A stretch of DNA of 19,273 nucleotides from an uncultured Alphaproteobacteria bacterium (lineage in GTDB: Bacteria; Pseudomonadota; Alphaproteobacteria; Puniceispirillales; Puniceispirillaceae). Location of the stretch: contig CAJWDO010000008.1 in assembly GCA_913031555.1 (NCBI GenBank), forward strand, positions 1 to 19,273, read 5' to 3'. Shown in pieces: positions 1 to 7,433 of this stretch. The notes below the pieces were generated by a model. It saw only the letters and a list, made by a program, of their open reading frames with translations, did not search any database and had not been told where the DNA came from. The position numbers and the translations under genes were made by a program. How positions within the stretch are numbered: the stretch's first letter is position 1; each line of letters opens with the position of its first letter.

Positions 1-166
1 CGAGGCGGGTGGCCGCCAGATGCAGGTTGATGCCGGTGTGTCGATCGACATGATCGGGATCATCCAGGCCTTGATCATCATGTTTGTGGCGGCACCGCTG
101 CTGGTACGTCGCATCTTTCCGCCACTGTTCCGCGAACGGCGGCAGGGAGGTGATGGTGATGACTGA
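1..166 (+). CDS. ABC transporter permease, nucleoside-type (C-terminal end only)
   Basis: The frame is open from the window edge and stops at TGA 164-166. The visible residues end in a hydrophobic helix (IDMIGIIQALIIMFVAAPLL) followed by a short basic and acidic tail, as in the first permease of BmpA-type nucleoside importers (YufP/NupP group). The last 8 bases overlap the start of the next permease gene, which implies translational coupling and a two-permease transporter. Only about 54 residues are visible, so the family call rests mostly on the neighbour. Confidence 0.7.
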   Translation, partial: EAGGRQMQVDAGVSIDMIGIIQALIIMFVAAPLLVRRIFPPLFRERRQGGDGDD

Positions 167-1415
167 TCCGGCATCACGGCAGGATGCGCCGCGGCTTATT
201 GACTGGCGGGCCTCGATTTCCGGCGGCGTTCTGATCGCGCTGGCGCTTGTCGTCGCCCTTCTTCTCGACACCCCTTGGGATTCGGTCTCGACCTTCCGCA
301 TCTCACGACCGCGAGACGTGTGGGCAGTCGGCAATCTGACGGTGCCAAGCCAATGGTTCAATGTCATTGCCTCGGTGTTGCTAGCCTTCCTTGGTACGAG
401 GCTGTTCCTGAAGGGTGGTGGGCGCTGGACAGCGCTGGCACTTGGCATCGGGTTGGTGGTTCTTGCCATGGCCTTTCTTGTCTGGGCAACCGCCGACAAG
501 GCGGTCTCGTTGACCGGCATGCTGCAGGCCACGGTTGTCCGCGCGGTGCCGATCGCCCTTGCGGCGCTTGGCGGAATCTTGTGTGAGCGTGTGGGCGTTA
601 TCAACATCGCCATCGAAGGCATGCTTCTCGCCGGTGCCTTTGCCGGTGCGCTGTTCGGCTCGCTGATGGGAGGCTGGGCCGGCATCATCTGCGCGATGAT
701 CACCGGCGGCCTGTTCGGCCTGCTGCTGGCGGCACTGGTGATCACCTACCGGGTTGACCAGATCATCGCCGGCGTGGTGATCAATTTGTTTGTCCTTGGC
801 CTGACATCCTATGTCTCGAGCCAGGTCTTCTCCGAATATCGCTGGCTCAACATGGCCTCACCTTTCCGCGCCTTCAAGATACCCGTCCTTGGTGATATTC
901 CACTTGTCGGGCCAATTCTGTTCAACCAGAACCTGTTCGTCTATGGCGCGCTGATCCTGGTGACATTGTCGACCTACTATCTTTTCCACACCCGGCACGG
1001 GCTTCGTGCCCGCGCGGTTGGCGAGCATCCACGCGCCGCCGACACGCTGGGCATTGACGTGATAAAGACCCGCTATGCGCATGTTGTTGCGGCCGGCATG
1101 GTGGCGGGTTTCGGCGGTGCGTGGTTCACTCTGGGGTCGGTCGGCCGGTTTGATGAGAACATGACCTTTGGGCGGGGGTTCATCGGCCTGGCGGCGATGA
1201 TCTTCGGGCGCTGGCATCCGCTTGGTGCGCTGGCCGCGGCGCTGATCTTCGGCTTTGCCGACTCGCTACAGCAGAAGCTGTCGATCCTGAACACACCAAT
1301 CCCGTCGGAAATCCTGTCGATGGCGCCCTACATCGCAACCATTGTCGTGGTCGCCGGACTTGTCGGTCAGGCGCGCGCGCCGGCGGCCATCGGCAAACCC
1401 TATACCAAGGAATAG
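159..1415 (+). CDS. ABC transporter permease, BmpA-type nucleoside importer (YufQ/NupQ-like)
   Basis: A predicted inner-membrane permease of 418 residues with many hydrophobic helices. It forms the second half of the channel of a nucleoside (or similar solute) ABC importer with the overlapping upstream permease. The middle contains the family pattern around residues 135-165 (LGGILCERVGVINIAIEGML), where the 'ERVGVINIAIEG' stretch is typical of sugar/nucleoside permeases of this group. The first ~100 residues, with two extra hydrophobic helices, look longer than in the shortest homologues. The ATG at 159 was chosen because GGAGG at 146-150 lies 8 bases ahead; the open frame extends further upstream, but that part duplicates the end of the previous gene. 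The following cdd gene supports nucleosides as substrate. The ATPase and binding protein must lie outside the window. Confidence 0.85.
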   Translation: MTDPASRQDAPRLIDWRASISGGVLIALALVVALLLDTPWDSVSTFRISRPRDVWAVGNLTVPSQWFNVIASVLLAFLGTRLFLKGGGRWTALALGIGLVVLAMAFLVWATADKAVSLTGMLQATVVRAVPIALAALGGILCERVGVINIAIEGMLLAGAFAGALFGSLMGGWAGIICAMITGGLFGLLLAALVITYRVDQIIAGVVINLFVLGLTSYVSSQVFSEYRWLNMASPFRAFKIPVLGDIPLVGPILFNQNLFVYGALILVTLSTYYLFHTRHGLRARAVGEHPRAADTLGIDVIKTRYAHVVAAGMVAGFGGAWFTLGSVGRFDENMTFGRGFIGLAAMIFGRWHPLGALAAALIFGFADSLQQKLSILNTPIPSEILSMAPYIATIVVVAGLVGQARAPAAIGKPYTKE

Positions 1416-1441
1416 CCTGACGAGAATCCCGGGAGGCATGA

Positions 1442-1846
1442 ATGCCAAATGAAGCGCAGTTGATGACAGCCGCCATCGCCGCCATGGGCCATGCCTATGC
1501 CCCCTATTCCAAATTTCCGGTGGGGGCCGCCATTCTTGATGAGGCCGGCACCATCCACGCCGGGGCAAATGTCGAGAACGCTGCCTATCCAGTTGGTAAC
1601 TGCGCCGAGGCAAGCGCCATCGCCGCCATGGTAATGGCGGGTGGCAGGCGGATTGCGATGGTTGCCGTGGCCGGTGGTGACGGTGATCTTTTGTGCACAC
1701 CCTGCGGCGCTTGCCGCCAGCGCATTCGTGAATTCGGTGATGCAGCGACGCCTGTTCTTGTTGGCGGGCCGGACGGTTTTCAGCGGCGTTTCACCCTTGG
1801 CGAGTTGCTGCCGGAAAGCTTCGGGCCCGAAAATCTGGCTGATTAG
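1442..1846 (+). CDS. cdd: Cytidine deaminase
   Basis: Converts cytidine and deoxycytidine to uridine and deoxyuridine in pyrimidine salvage. The 134-residue length fits the small homotetrameric class. Zinc ligands are visible as Cys54 in CAE (54-56, with Glu56 as the proton shuttle) and Cys88 and Cys91 in PCGACRQ. The substrate-binding NVENAAY motif lies at about residues 43-49. GGGAGG at 1431-1436 lies 5 bases before the ATG. An earlier ATG at 1438 is out of frame. The gene is 26 bases after the permease and most likely in the same transcript, so imported cytidine can be used at once. Confidence 0.96.
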   Translation: MPNEAQLMTAAIAAMGHAYAPYSKFPVGAAILDEAGTIHAGANVENAAYPVGNCAEASAIAAMVMAGGRRIAMVAVAGGDGDLLCTPCGACRQRIREFGDAATPVLVGGPDGFQRRFTLGELLPESFGPENLAD

Positions 1847-1866
1847 CATGGTGAAGATACGGCGGA

Positions 1867-2511
1867 TCAGCCGGTGCCGTAGATCCTGTCACCGGCATCG
1901 CCAAGGCCTGGCAGAATATAGCAGGATTCATTCAATTCGCGGTCGAGGGCGGCAGTGACGATCGGCACGTCGGGATGCGCGTCATGAAGCGCCTTCACAC
2001 CTTCCGGTACCGCCACCAGACATGAAAAGACGATATCCCTGACACCAATTTCACGAAGCGTGTCCAGCGCCATCACCGCGCTGCCACCTGTCGCCAGCAT
2101 CGGGTCGCCGAGGATCACCTGCCGCTGGACCATATCGGATGGCAGGCTGTTGTAATATGAGATTGGCGCCATCGTTTCATGATCCCGGTACAGGCCCAGA
2201 TGACCGACGCTGGCCTCGGGGCAGACCTGACTGAATCCGTCAATCAGCCCATTGCCGGCGCGCAGGATCGATACCAGACAGGGATAGGGCGGTTGCATCG
2301 CCTGACCCGTCATCACCTCAAGTGGTGTCTGTATTTCAACATTCTCAGTCTTCAACGCGGCAAAGGTTGGATAGGCCAAAAGCCAGGACAATTCATGAAG
2401 CGTGTGCCGAAAGCGGTGTGGCGGGCTTTCATGGTCACGAAGGATTGAAAGCTTGTGATCAACGAGCGGGTGATCCATCACTGTCAGGCGGGGTTTCTGC
2501 GACGCGTTCAT
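1867..2511 (-). CDS. upp: Uracil phosphoribosyltransferase
   Basis: Makes UMP from uracil and PRPP. The protein has 214 residues, close to the family's usual ~208. ILRAGNGLIDG (82-92), the PRPP-binding loop DPMLATGGSA (136-145) and the C-terminal uracil-binding GLGDAGDR (202-209) are all present. The start at 2511 is preceded on the minus strand by AGGAG about 10 bases upstream. A longer open frame to 2553 adds 14 residues with no family resemblance and was not used. The gene converges on cdd with a gap of only 20 bases and is divergent from tdk. Confidence 0.96.
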   Translation of the reverse strand: MNASQKPRLTVMDHPLVDHKLSILRDHESPPHRFRHTLHELSWLLAYPTFAALKTENVEIQTPLEVMTGQAMQPPYPCLVSILRAGNGLIDGFSQVCPEASVGHLGLYRDHETMAPISYYNSLPSDMVQRQVILGDPMLATGGSAVMALDTLREIGVRDIVFSCLVAVPEGVKALHDAHPDVPIVTAALDRELNESCYILPGLGDAGDRIYGTG

Positions 2512-2554
2512 AATGCTGTGCTCCTGCGGGTGGTGTCGAACGACATTACCCACA

Positions 2555-2582
2555 AAGCCGTGCTTTTGCCATTCACAAAAGC
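2555..2582. promoter_or_regulatory. Two overlapping inverted repeats between upp and tdk
   Basis: AAAGC (2555-2559) is complementary to GCTTT (2563-2567, spacer CGT). The overlapping GCTTTTG (2562-2568) is complementary to CAAAAGC (2576-2582, 7-base loop). The middle arm can pair with only one partner at a time. The site lies in the 114-base space between the divergent starts of upp and tdk. It could be an operator dyad or a leader RNA switch; no U-run follows, so it is not a simple terminator. Function is inferred from position only. Confidence 0.3.
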
Positions 2583-2625
2583 CTCTCCCGGCGGCAGTAT
2601 GACGGGCCGTTTCATGAGGGTTCCG

Positions 2626-3207
2626 ATGGCCAAGCTGTATTTTTCCTATGCCGCGATGAATGCTGGCAAATCAACCATTCTGCTGCAGGCCTCGCACAAT
2701 TATCGCGAACGCGGAATGAAAACCCTGCTGCTGACGGCACGGCTTGATGACCGCGTTGCCGAAGGCAGGATCGGGTCACGGATCGGCCTTGAATCGGCGG
2801 CGTTCGTGTTTGATGGCGAAACCGACATGACGGCACTGGTCGCAACCGAGAACGCCAGCGCACCGCTTGCCTGCGTGATGGTCGACGAGGCACAGTTCCT
2901 GACCGACACACAGGTCTGGCAGTTGGCCGGCATCGCGGATGAGATGGGCATTCCGGTGATGTGCTACGGCCTTCGCACAGATTTTCAGGGCAATATGTTT
3001 CCCGGCAGCGCGCGCCTGCTTGCCATTGCCGATGTGCTGCGGGAAATCCGTACCATCTGTCATTGCGGTCGCAAGGCGACAATGGTTGTCAGGCAGGACA
3101 ATGAAGGGCGTGTGATCCGCGAGGGGTCGCAGGTCGAGATCGGCGGCAATGAGCGCTATATCTCACTCTGTCGTCGCCACTGGGTGGAGACGATGGCCCA
3201 AACCTAG
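2626..3207 (+). CDS. tdk: Thymidine kinase (type II, tetrameric family)
   Basis: Phosphorylates thymidine to dTMP using ATP. The 193-residue protein has the P-loop in YAAMNAGKS (8-16), the Walker B and catalytic segment VDEAQF (86-91, Glu88 as likely base), the lasso region CYGLRTDFQGNMFPGS (about 113-128), and a zinc site of Cys145, Cys147, Cys182 and His185. The start at 2626 has GAGGG at 2616-2620 five bases ahead; in-frame ATGs at 2599 and 2614 would add residues before the conserved start. It faces upp across a shared promoter region and ends 22 bases from the convergent dapB. With cdd and upp it completes a pyrimidine salvage group. Confidence 0.94.
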   Translation: MAKLYFSYAAMNAGKSTILLQASHNYRERGMKTLLLTARLDDRVAEGRIGSRIGLESAAFVFDGETDMTALVATENASAPLACVMVDEAQFLTDTQVWQLAGIADEMGIPVMCYGLRTDFQGNMFPGSARLLAIADVLREIRTICHCGRKATMVVRQDNEGRVIREGSQVEIGGNERYISLCRRHWVETMAQT

Positions 3208-3229
3208 ACAGGCCAAATCTGGACGGAAA

Positions 3230-4039
3230 CTAGCCTGCCAATACGTCATTCATGTCATAGAAACCGGGTTTGGCACCAGCGGCAAAGCGCGCAGCACGCA
3301 GCGCGCCACGAGCAAAAATAGCGCGGTCGGTCGCCTTGTGCGAGATTTCGACACGTTCTGAATCACCAAAGAAAATCACCGAATGTTCGCCCGTTACATC
3401 ACCGCCACGAAGCACCGCGAACCCGATATCACCTGGCGTGCGCGCACCTGTCTGACCCTCACGGGCCATGTCAGACACGGCATCAAGCTTGACCGCGCGC
3501 CCACGGGCCGCCGCCTCACCAAGCGCCAGCGCGGTGCCGGACGGGGCGTCAACCTTGTGATGGTGATGCGACTCAAGAATCTCAATGTCCCACCCCTCGA
3601 CAAGCTGTGCCGCGACCTGCTCGACAAGCTTGGCCAGCAGCGTGACGCCAACCGATGTATTGGCACAATAAACAAGCGGGATGGTGTTCGCCGCCGCCGC
3701 CAATGCGGCCTCGTCATCACCTGACATGCCGGTGGTACCGACTACCATGGCACAGCCCTGGTCGCTGGCCATGTTGGCATGCGCGACGCTGGCTGCGGGA
3801 CTGGTGAAATCAATCACTACATCCGCGCCGACCAGGCTGTCGGGATTGTCGGAAATCAGCACGCCATTCATCCCGGTGCCGGCAAGAAGTCCACTGTCCT
3901 GGCCAATCGCCTCGGCCTCGGCGCGGTCTGTTGCGGCAACCAGTTCAAGGTCCGGCGCTGCGGCAATCTCACGAATGAGCATGCGGCCCATGCGACCTGC
4001 CGCGCCCGGGATTCCGATCTTGATCAGTGGGGATGTCAT
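3230..4039 (-). CDS. dapB: 4-hydroxy-tetrahydrodipicolinate reductase
   Basis: Reduces hydroxy-tetrahydrodipicolinate with NAD(P)H in the lysine and meso-diaminopimelate pathway that feeds peptidoglycan. The protein has 269 residues (E. coli 273). The dinucleotide-binding GAAGRMG is at 12-18, GTTG at 101-104, and the catalytic/substrate segment ESHHHHKVDAPSGTA at 156-170. The four-histidine run is a slight variation of the usual HH-x-K pattern. The ATG at 4039 follows GGAGGG by 8 bases; a longer frame to 4111 covers the leader and was not used. The gene lies downstream of dnaJ in the same direction with a 117-base gap, so it may have its own promoter as well as read-through. Confidence 0.96.
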   Translation of the reverse strand: MTSPLIKIGIPGAAGRMGRMLIREIAAAPDLELVAATDRAEAEAIGQDSGLLAGTGMNGVLISDNPDSLVGADVVIDFTSPAASVAHANMASDQGCAMVVGTTGMSGDDEAALAAAANTIPLVYCANTSVGVTLLAKLVEQVAAQLVEGWDIEILESHHHHKVDAPSGTALALGEAAARGRAVKLDAVSDMAREGQTGARTPGDIGFAVLRGGDVTGEHSVIFFGDSERVEISHKATDRAIFARGALRAARFAAGAKPGFYDMNDVLAG

Positions 4040-4052
4040 TGGTGCGGCCCTC

Positions 4053-4070
4053 CTCGCCGAATGCGGCGAG
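4053..4070 (-). promoter_or_regulatory. Perfect 7-bp hairpin just ahead of the dapB ribosome binding site
   Basis: CTCGCCG (4053-4059) and CGGCGAG (4064-4070) are perfectly complementary around a 4-base loop. On the dapB strand the hairpin ends directly against the GGAGGG ribosome binding site (4047-4052) and starts next to a TATAGT box. It could be an operator at the transcription start or a leader stem affecting ribosome access. No function is shown. Confidence 0.4.
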
Positions 4071-4097
4071 ACTATAAAGCCCGCGCTGGCAGGGCAA
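4071..4097 (-). promoter_or_regulatory. dapB: Possible sigma-70 promoter for dapB
   Basis: On the minus strand TTGCCC (4092-4097) and TATAGT (4071-4076) are separated by 15 bases, which is shorter than the ideal 17. The -10 box is good and the spacing poor, so this is a weak candidate. It would put the transcription start inside the adjacent hairpin. Confidence 0.25.
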
Positions 4098-4156
4098 GGT
4101 GAAATCGGCACCAGAACCTGTCAGAGCCGGTCAGGGTCAGGGGGAATCAGGCAGGA

Positions 4157-5278
4157 TCAGGCGTCGTCAGCCCAGATTCGGCGCGCGCGCTTCAGGAAAC
4201 TGTCAGTTTCCGGGCTGGTACCGCCAGCCTCACCAAACTGCTTGAGAATGTCTTTCTGCTTCTTTGTCAGGTTGGTCGGCGTTTCCACCTGCACCTCGAC
4301 AATCTGGTCACCGCGCGTGTTACGGCGTAGCACCGGCATGCCCTTGCCGCGCATTCGGAAGCGACGCCCAGACTGCGTTCCTGATTCAATCGTCAGCCGC
4401 GCCATCCGGCCTTCCACCGTCGGAACGTCGATGCTGCCGCCAAGCGCTGCTGTGGTCATCGGCACTGGAATACGCGTCAGGATATCAGCCGAATCACGAA
4501 CCAAAATGGGATGCGGATCAACCGAAATGAATATATAGAGATCACCGGGCTGACCACCACGGAATCCGGCCTCGCCCTTGCCAGACAGGCGAATGCGGTT
4601 GCCGCTGTCAACGCCGGCAGGCACTGAAACCGACAACACCTTGCTCTGCCGCACCCGACCCTCGCCACCGCAGGTGTCACACGGATCGGTGATCACCTGG
4701 CCCATGCCCTGACAGCTGTGGCAGGGGCGTTCGACAGCAAAGAAGCCCTGCTGCGCCCTAATCCGACCACTGCCGCCACAGGTGCCACAATTATGTGGCT
4801 GCGCGCCGGCGGCCGAGCCACTGCCGCTGCACGCATCACAGCCAACAGGCACGGTCACGGTGATGTCGCGCTGAACTCCGGAAAAGGCTTCCTCAAGCGA
4901 GATATTCATGTCATGGCGAAGATCGTTGCCACCACGGTCGGGCTGTGCGCCGCCGGCACCGCGCGAGAATTCGGAAAACATCTGATCGAAAATGTCGGCG
5001 AAACCACCACCACCAAATCCGCCACCGCCACCAAATCCACCGGCACCGGCATTGTCAAAGGCGGCGTGCCCCATCCGGTCATAGGCAGCGCGCTTTTGCG
5101 GGTCCTTCAGAACCTCATAGGCCTCGGTGGCCTCGCGGAAACGTTCCGCCGCGGCTTCGTCATCCGGGTTTCGATCGGGGTGGTTTTTCATCGCCAATTT
5201 GCGATAGGCGGTTTTAAGCGTGGACTCATCGGCGTCGTTAGACACGTCGAGAACATCATAATAATCACGCTTGCTCAT
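4157..5278 (-). CDS. dnaJ: Chaperone DnaJ (Hsp40)
   Basis: Co-chaperone that delivers unfolded proteins to DnaK and stimulates its ATPase. The 373 residues show the full type I layout: J domain 1-70 with HPD at 33-35; a Gly/Phe-rich linker at about 75-110; four CxxCxGxG zinc repeats at Cys147/150, 164/167, 186/189 and 200/203; then the C-terminal substrate-binding domains. It follows dnaK by 79 bases, with a strong hairpin in the gap. The ribosome binding site (GGTGGC, weak) is poorer than that of dnaK, consistent with DnaJ being made in smaller amount. Confidence 0.98.
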   Translation of the reverse strand: MSKRDYYDVLDVSNDADESTLKTAYRKLAMKNHPDRNPDDEAAAERFREATEAYEVLKDPQKRAAYDRMGHAAFDNAGAGGFGGGGGFGGGGFADIFDQMFSEFSRGAGGAQPDRGGNDLRHDMNISLEEAFSGVQRDITVTVPVGCDACSGSGSAAGAQPHNCGTCGGSGRIRAQQGFFAVERPCHSCQGMGQVITDPCDTCGGEGRVRQSKVLSVSVPAGVDSGNRIRLSGKGEAGFRGGQPGDLYIFISVDPHPILVRDSADILTRIPVPMTTAALGGSIDVPTVEGRMARLTIESGTQSGRRFRMRGKGMPVLRRNTRGDQIVEVQVETPTNLTKKQKDILKQFGEAGGTSPETDSFLKRARRIWADDA

Positions 5279-5315
5279 GACTTTGCCACCAGACTGACCA
5301 ATGGGATATGGCGAG

Positions 5316-5335
5316 GGACGGTGAGATCACCGTCC
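5316..5335 (-). promoter_or_regulatory. Perfect 9-bp hairpin between dnaK and dnaJ
   Basis: GGACGGTGA (5316-5324) and TCACCGTCC (5327-5335) are perfect complements separated by two bases; as RNA this would open to an 8-bp stem with a 4-base loop. It is 23 bases past the dnaK stop and 38 bases before the dnaJ start. No run of U follows on the transcript, so a strong intrinsic terminator is unlikely. An intercistronic stabilising, processing or partial-attenuation stem that lowers dnaJ relative to dnaK is the best guess. Confidence 0.5.
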
Positions 5336-5357
5336 ACCCGCATCATGGTTTGAAAGG

Positions 5358-7268
5358 TTATTTCCTGTCTCCGGCAGCGTTGTCGCCATCGACTTCCTCG
5401 AACTCCGCATCGACGACGGTTTCCTCATCGCCGGCATTGCCACCCTCGGCATCGTCCGCGGGCTGCTCGGCCTGATAGGCTGCTTCACCCATCTTCATCA
5501 TCAACTGCGAAAGCTCGGCCGATTTGGCGGCGATATCCTCGATATCGTCGCCTTCAAGGGCCTCTTTCAGCGCCGCGATCCCAGCCTCGACCTCGGCCTT
5601 TGCCGCCGGGTCAGCCTTGTCGCCAAGGTCGGTGATGGCCTTCTCGGCGCCATGGACAAGGGCCTCACCCTGGTTCCGCTTCTCAACGGTATCGCGGCGC
5701 TTCTTGTCTTCCTCGGCGTTGGCTTCTGCCTCACTGACCATGCGATCAATCTCGCTGTCATCAAGACCACCGGAGGCCTGAATACGAATTTCCTGCTCCT
5801 TGCCGGTTGCCTTGTCCTTCGCGCTGACCTTGACGATGCCGTTGGCATCGATATCGAAGGTCACCTCGATCTGCGGCACGCCGCGTGGGGCCGGCGCAAT
5901 ACCTTCAAGGTTGAACTGGCCAAGATGCTTGTTGTCGGACGCCATTTCACGCTCACCCTGATAGACCGAGATGGTCACCGCCGACTGATTGTCATCAGCG
6001 GTCGAGAACACCTGGCTCTTCTTCGTCGGGATAGTCGTGTTGCGGTCGATCAGGCGGGTGAAGACACCGCCAAGCGTCTCGATGCCAAGTGACAGCGGCG
6101 TTACGTCGAGAAGCAGGACATCCTTCACATCGCCTGTCAGGACACCGGCCTGAATGGCGGCGCCAGAAGCCACGACTTCATCCGGATTCACACCGCGATG
6201 CGGCTCGGCCCCGAAGAATTCATTCACTGTTTCAATGATTTTCGGCATCCGGGTCATGCCACCGACAAGGATAACCTCGTCGATCTCACCGGACTTCACA
6301 CCGGCATCTTTCAGTGCTGCCTGACACGGCTTGATTGTGCGCTGCACCAGTTCCTCGACAAGCTGTTCCAGCTTGGCGCGGGTCAGTTTGACATTGAGGT
6401 GCTTGGGGCCGGTGGCATCAGCGGTGATGAAGGGCAGATTGACATCTGTCTGCACCACCGAGGACAGCTCGATCTTGGCCTTTTCTGCAGCTTCCTTCAG
6501 GCGCTGCAGGGCCAGTTTGTCCTTGCGAAGATCGATACCTTCGCTCGATTTGAATTCATCGGCCAGATATTCGATGATCTGGTGATCGAAATCCTCACCA
6601 CCCAGGAACGTGTCGCCATTTGTCGACTTCACCTCGAAAACGCCGTCACCGACCTCGAGGATCGATACGTCGAAAGTGCCTCCACCAAGGTCATAAACGA
6701 CAATTAGGCCGGATTCGCGCCGGTCGAGACCATAGGCAAGCGCTGCCGCCGTCGGCTCGTTGATGATCCGCAGAACTTCAAGGCCGGCAATCTTGCCGGC
6801 ATCCTTGGTTGCCTGACGCTGCGAATCGTTGAAATAGGCAGGCACGGTGATCACGGCCTGGGTGACTTCCTCGCCAAGATAGGCTTCGGCATCTTCCTTC
6901 AGCTTACGAAGCGTAAAACTGGAAATCTGGCTTGGTGAATATTCCTCATCTTCGACCTTGACCCAGGCGTCACCATTCTTTGCATTGGTGATTTCATAGG
7001 GAACAAGTTCGGTGAATTTCTTCGTCGCCTTGTCATCATGGCGCCGACCGATCAGACGTTTGATCGCAAACAGGGTTTTTTCCGGGTTGGTCACTGCCTG
7101 GCGTTTCGCGGCCTGACCGACAAGCCGCTCGTCATCGTCGACGAAAGCGACCATTGATGGAGTGGTCCTGGCACCCTCGGCGTTTTCAATAACGCGGGCT
7201 TCCTTGCCATCCATTACAGCGACGCATGAATTCGTCGTTCCAAGGTCGATTCCAATAACTTTCCCCAT
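5358..7268 (-). CDS. dnaK: Chaperone DnaK (Hsp70)
   Basis: ATP-driven Hsp70 chaperone. The 636-residue protein opens with GIDLGTTNSCVAV, has the second Hsp70 signature VYDLGGGTFDVSIL near residues 190-205 and the third ILVGGMTRMPKI near 335-350. The substrate-binding domain follows from about 390, then the helical lid and an acidic tail. The tail's conserved DAEFEEVD is followed by about eight extra residues rather than ending there. AAAGGAGC lies 7 bases before the ATG. The leader is about 120 bases from the RpoH-type promoter at 7397-7424. It stands between grpE and dnaJ, the classic Hsp70 set. Confidence 0.99.
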   Translation of the reverse strand: MGKVIGIDLGTTNSCVAVMDGKEARVIENAEGARTTPSMVAFVDDDERLVGQAAKRQAVTNPEKTLFAIKRLIGRRHDDKATKKFTELVPYEITNAKNGDAWVKVEDEEYSPSQISSFTLRKLKEDAEAYLGEEVTQAVITVPAYFNDSQRQATKDAGKIAGLEVLRIINEPTAAALAYGLDRRESGLIVVYDLGGGTFDVSILEVGDGVFEVKSTNGDTFLGGEDFDHQIIEYLADEFKSSEGIDLRKDKLALQRLKEAAEKAKIELSSVVQTDVNLPFITADATGPKHLNVKLTRAKLEQLVEELVQRTIKPCQAALKDAGVKSGEIDEVILVGGMTRMPKIIETVNEFFGAEPHRGVNPDEVVASGAAIQAGVLTGDVKDVLLLDVTPLSLGIETLGGVFTRLIDRNTTIPTKKSQVFSTADDNQSAVTISVYQGEREMASDNKHLGQFNLEGIAPAPRGVPQIEVTFDIDANGIVKVSAKDKATGKEQEIRIQASGGLDDSEIDRMVSEAEANAEEDKKRRDTVEKRNQGEALVHGAEKAITDLGDKADPAAKAEVEAGIAALKEALEGDDIEDIAAKSAELSQLMMKMGEAAYQAEQPADDAEGGNAGDEETVVDAEFEEVDGDNAAGDRK

Positions 7269-7396
7269 GACAAGCTCCTTTCGTTTTCACCGGTTTCCTT
7301 AAGACTGACACTCTGGTGAAGTTTCGGCATTTGGCCCGGTAGCGCCTGTGGCACCGCGCTGGCAGGTCATGCTCTTACTGTTGAGTTACACCGTGC

Positions 7397-7424
7397 ATAT
7401 AAGACGCTCTTTCGCCGTTGCAAG
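7397..7424 (-). promoter_or_regulatory. dnaK: RpoH (sigma-32) heat-shock promoter of dnaK
   Basis: On the minus strand CTTG (7421-7424) is followed after exactly 17 bases by CTTATAT (7397-7403). This matches the alphaproteobacterial RpoH pattern CTTG-N17/18-CYTATNT at every fixed position. Transcription would start near 7390, giving dnaK a leader of about 120 bases. The -35 element lies within 10 bases of the grpE stop codon, so dnaK-dnaJ can be induced separately from grpE. Confidence 0.75.
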
Positions 7425-7433
7425 TGTGCTCTC

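Noticed and set aside
84..158. N-terminal extension of the second permease from an upstream ATG.
   Set aside because: This stretch encodes the end of the preceding permease in another frame, and a good ribosome binding site stands before 159.
4085..4160. Repeated TCAGG words between dnaJ and dapB as a regulatory array.
   Set aside because: Spacing is irregular and part lies in the dnaJ 3' coding end; likely base-composition noise.
7269..7390. Possible RNA thermometer in the long dnaK leader (TTCACC...GGTGAA pairing ahead of the ribosome binding site).
   Set aside because: The stem does not pair with the AAAGGAGC site and no ROSE or fourU pattern is seen; the RpoH promoter already explains heat control.
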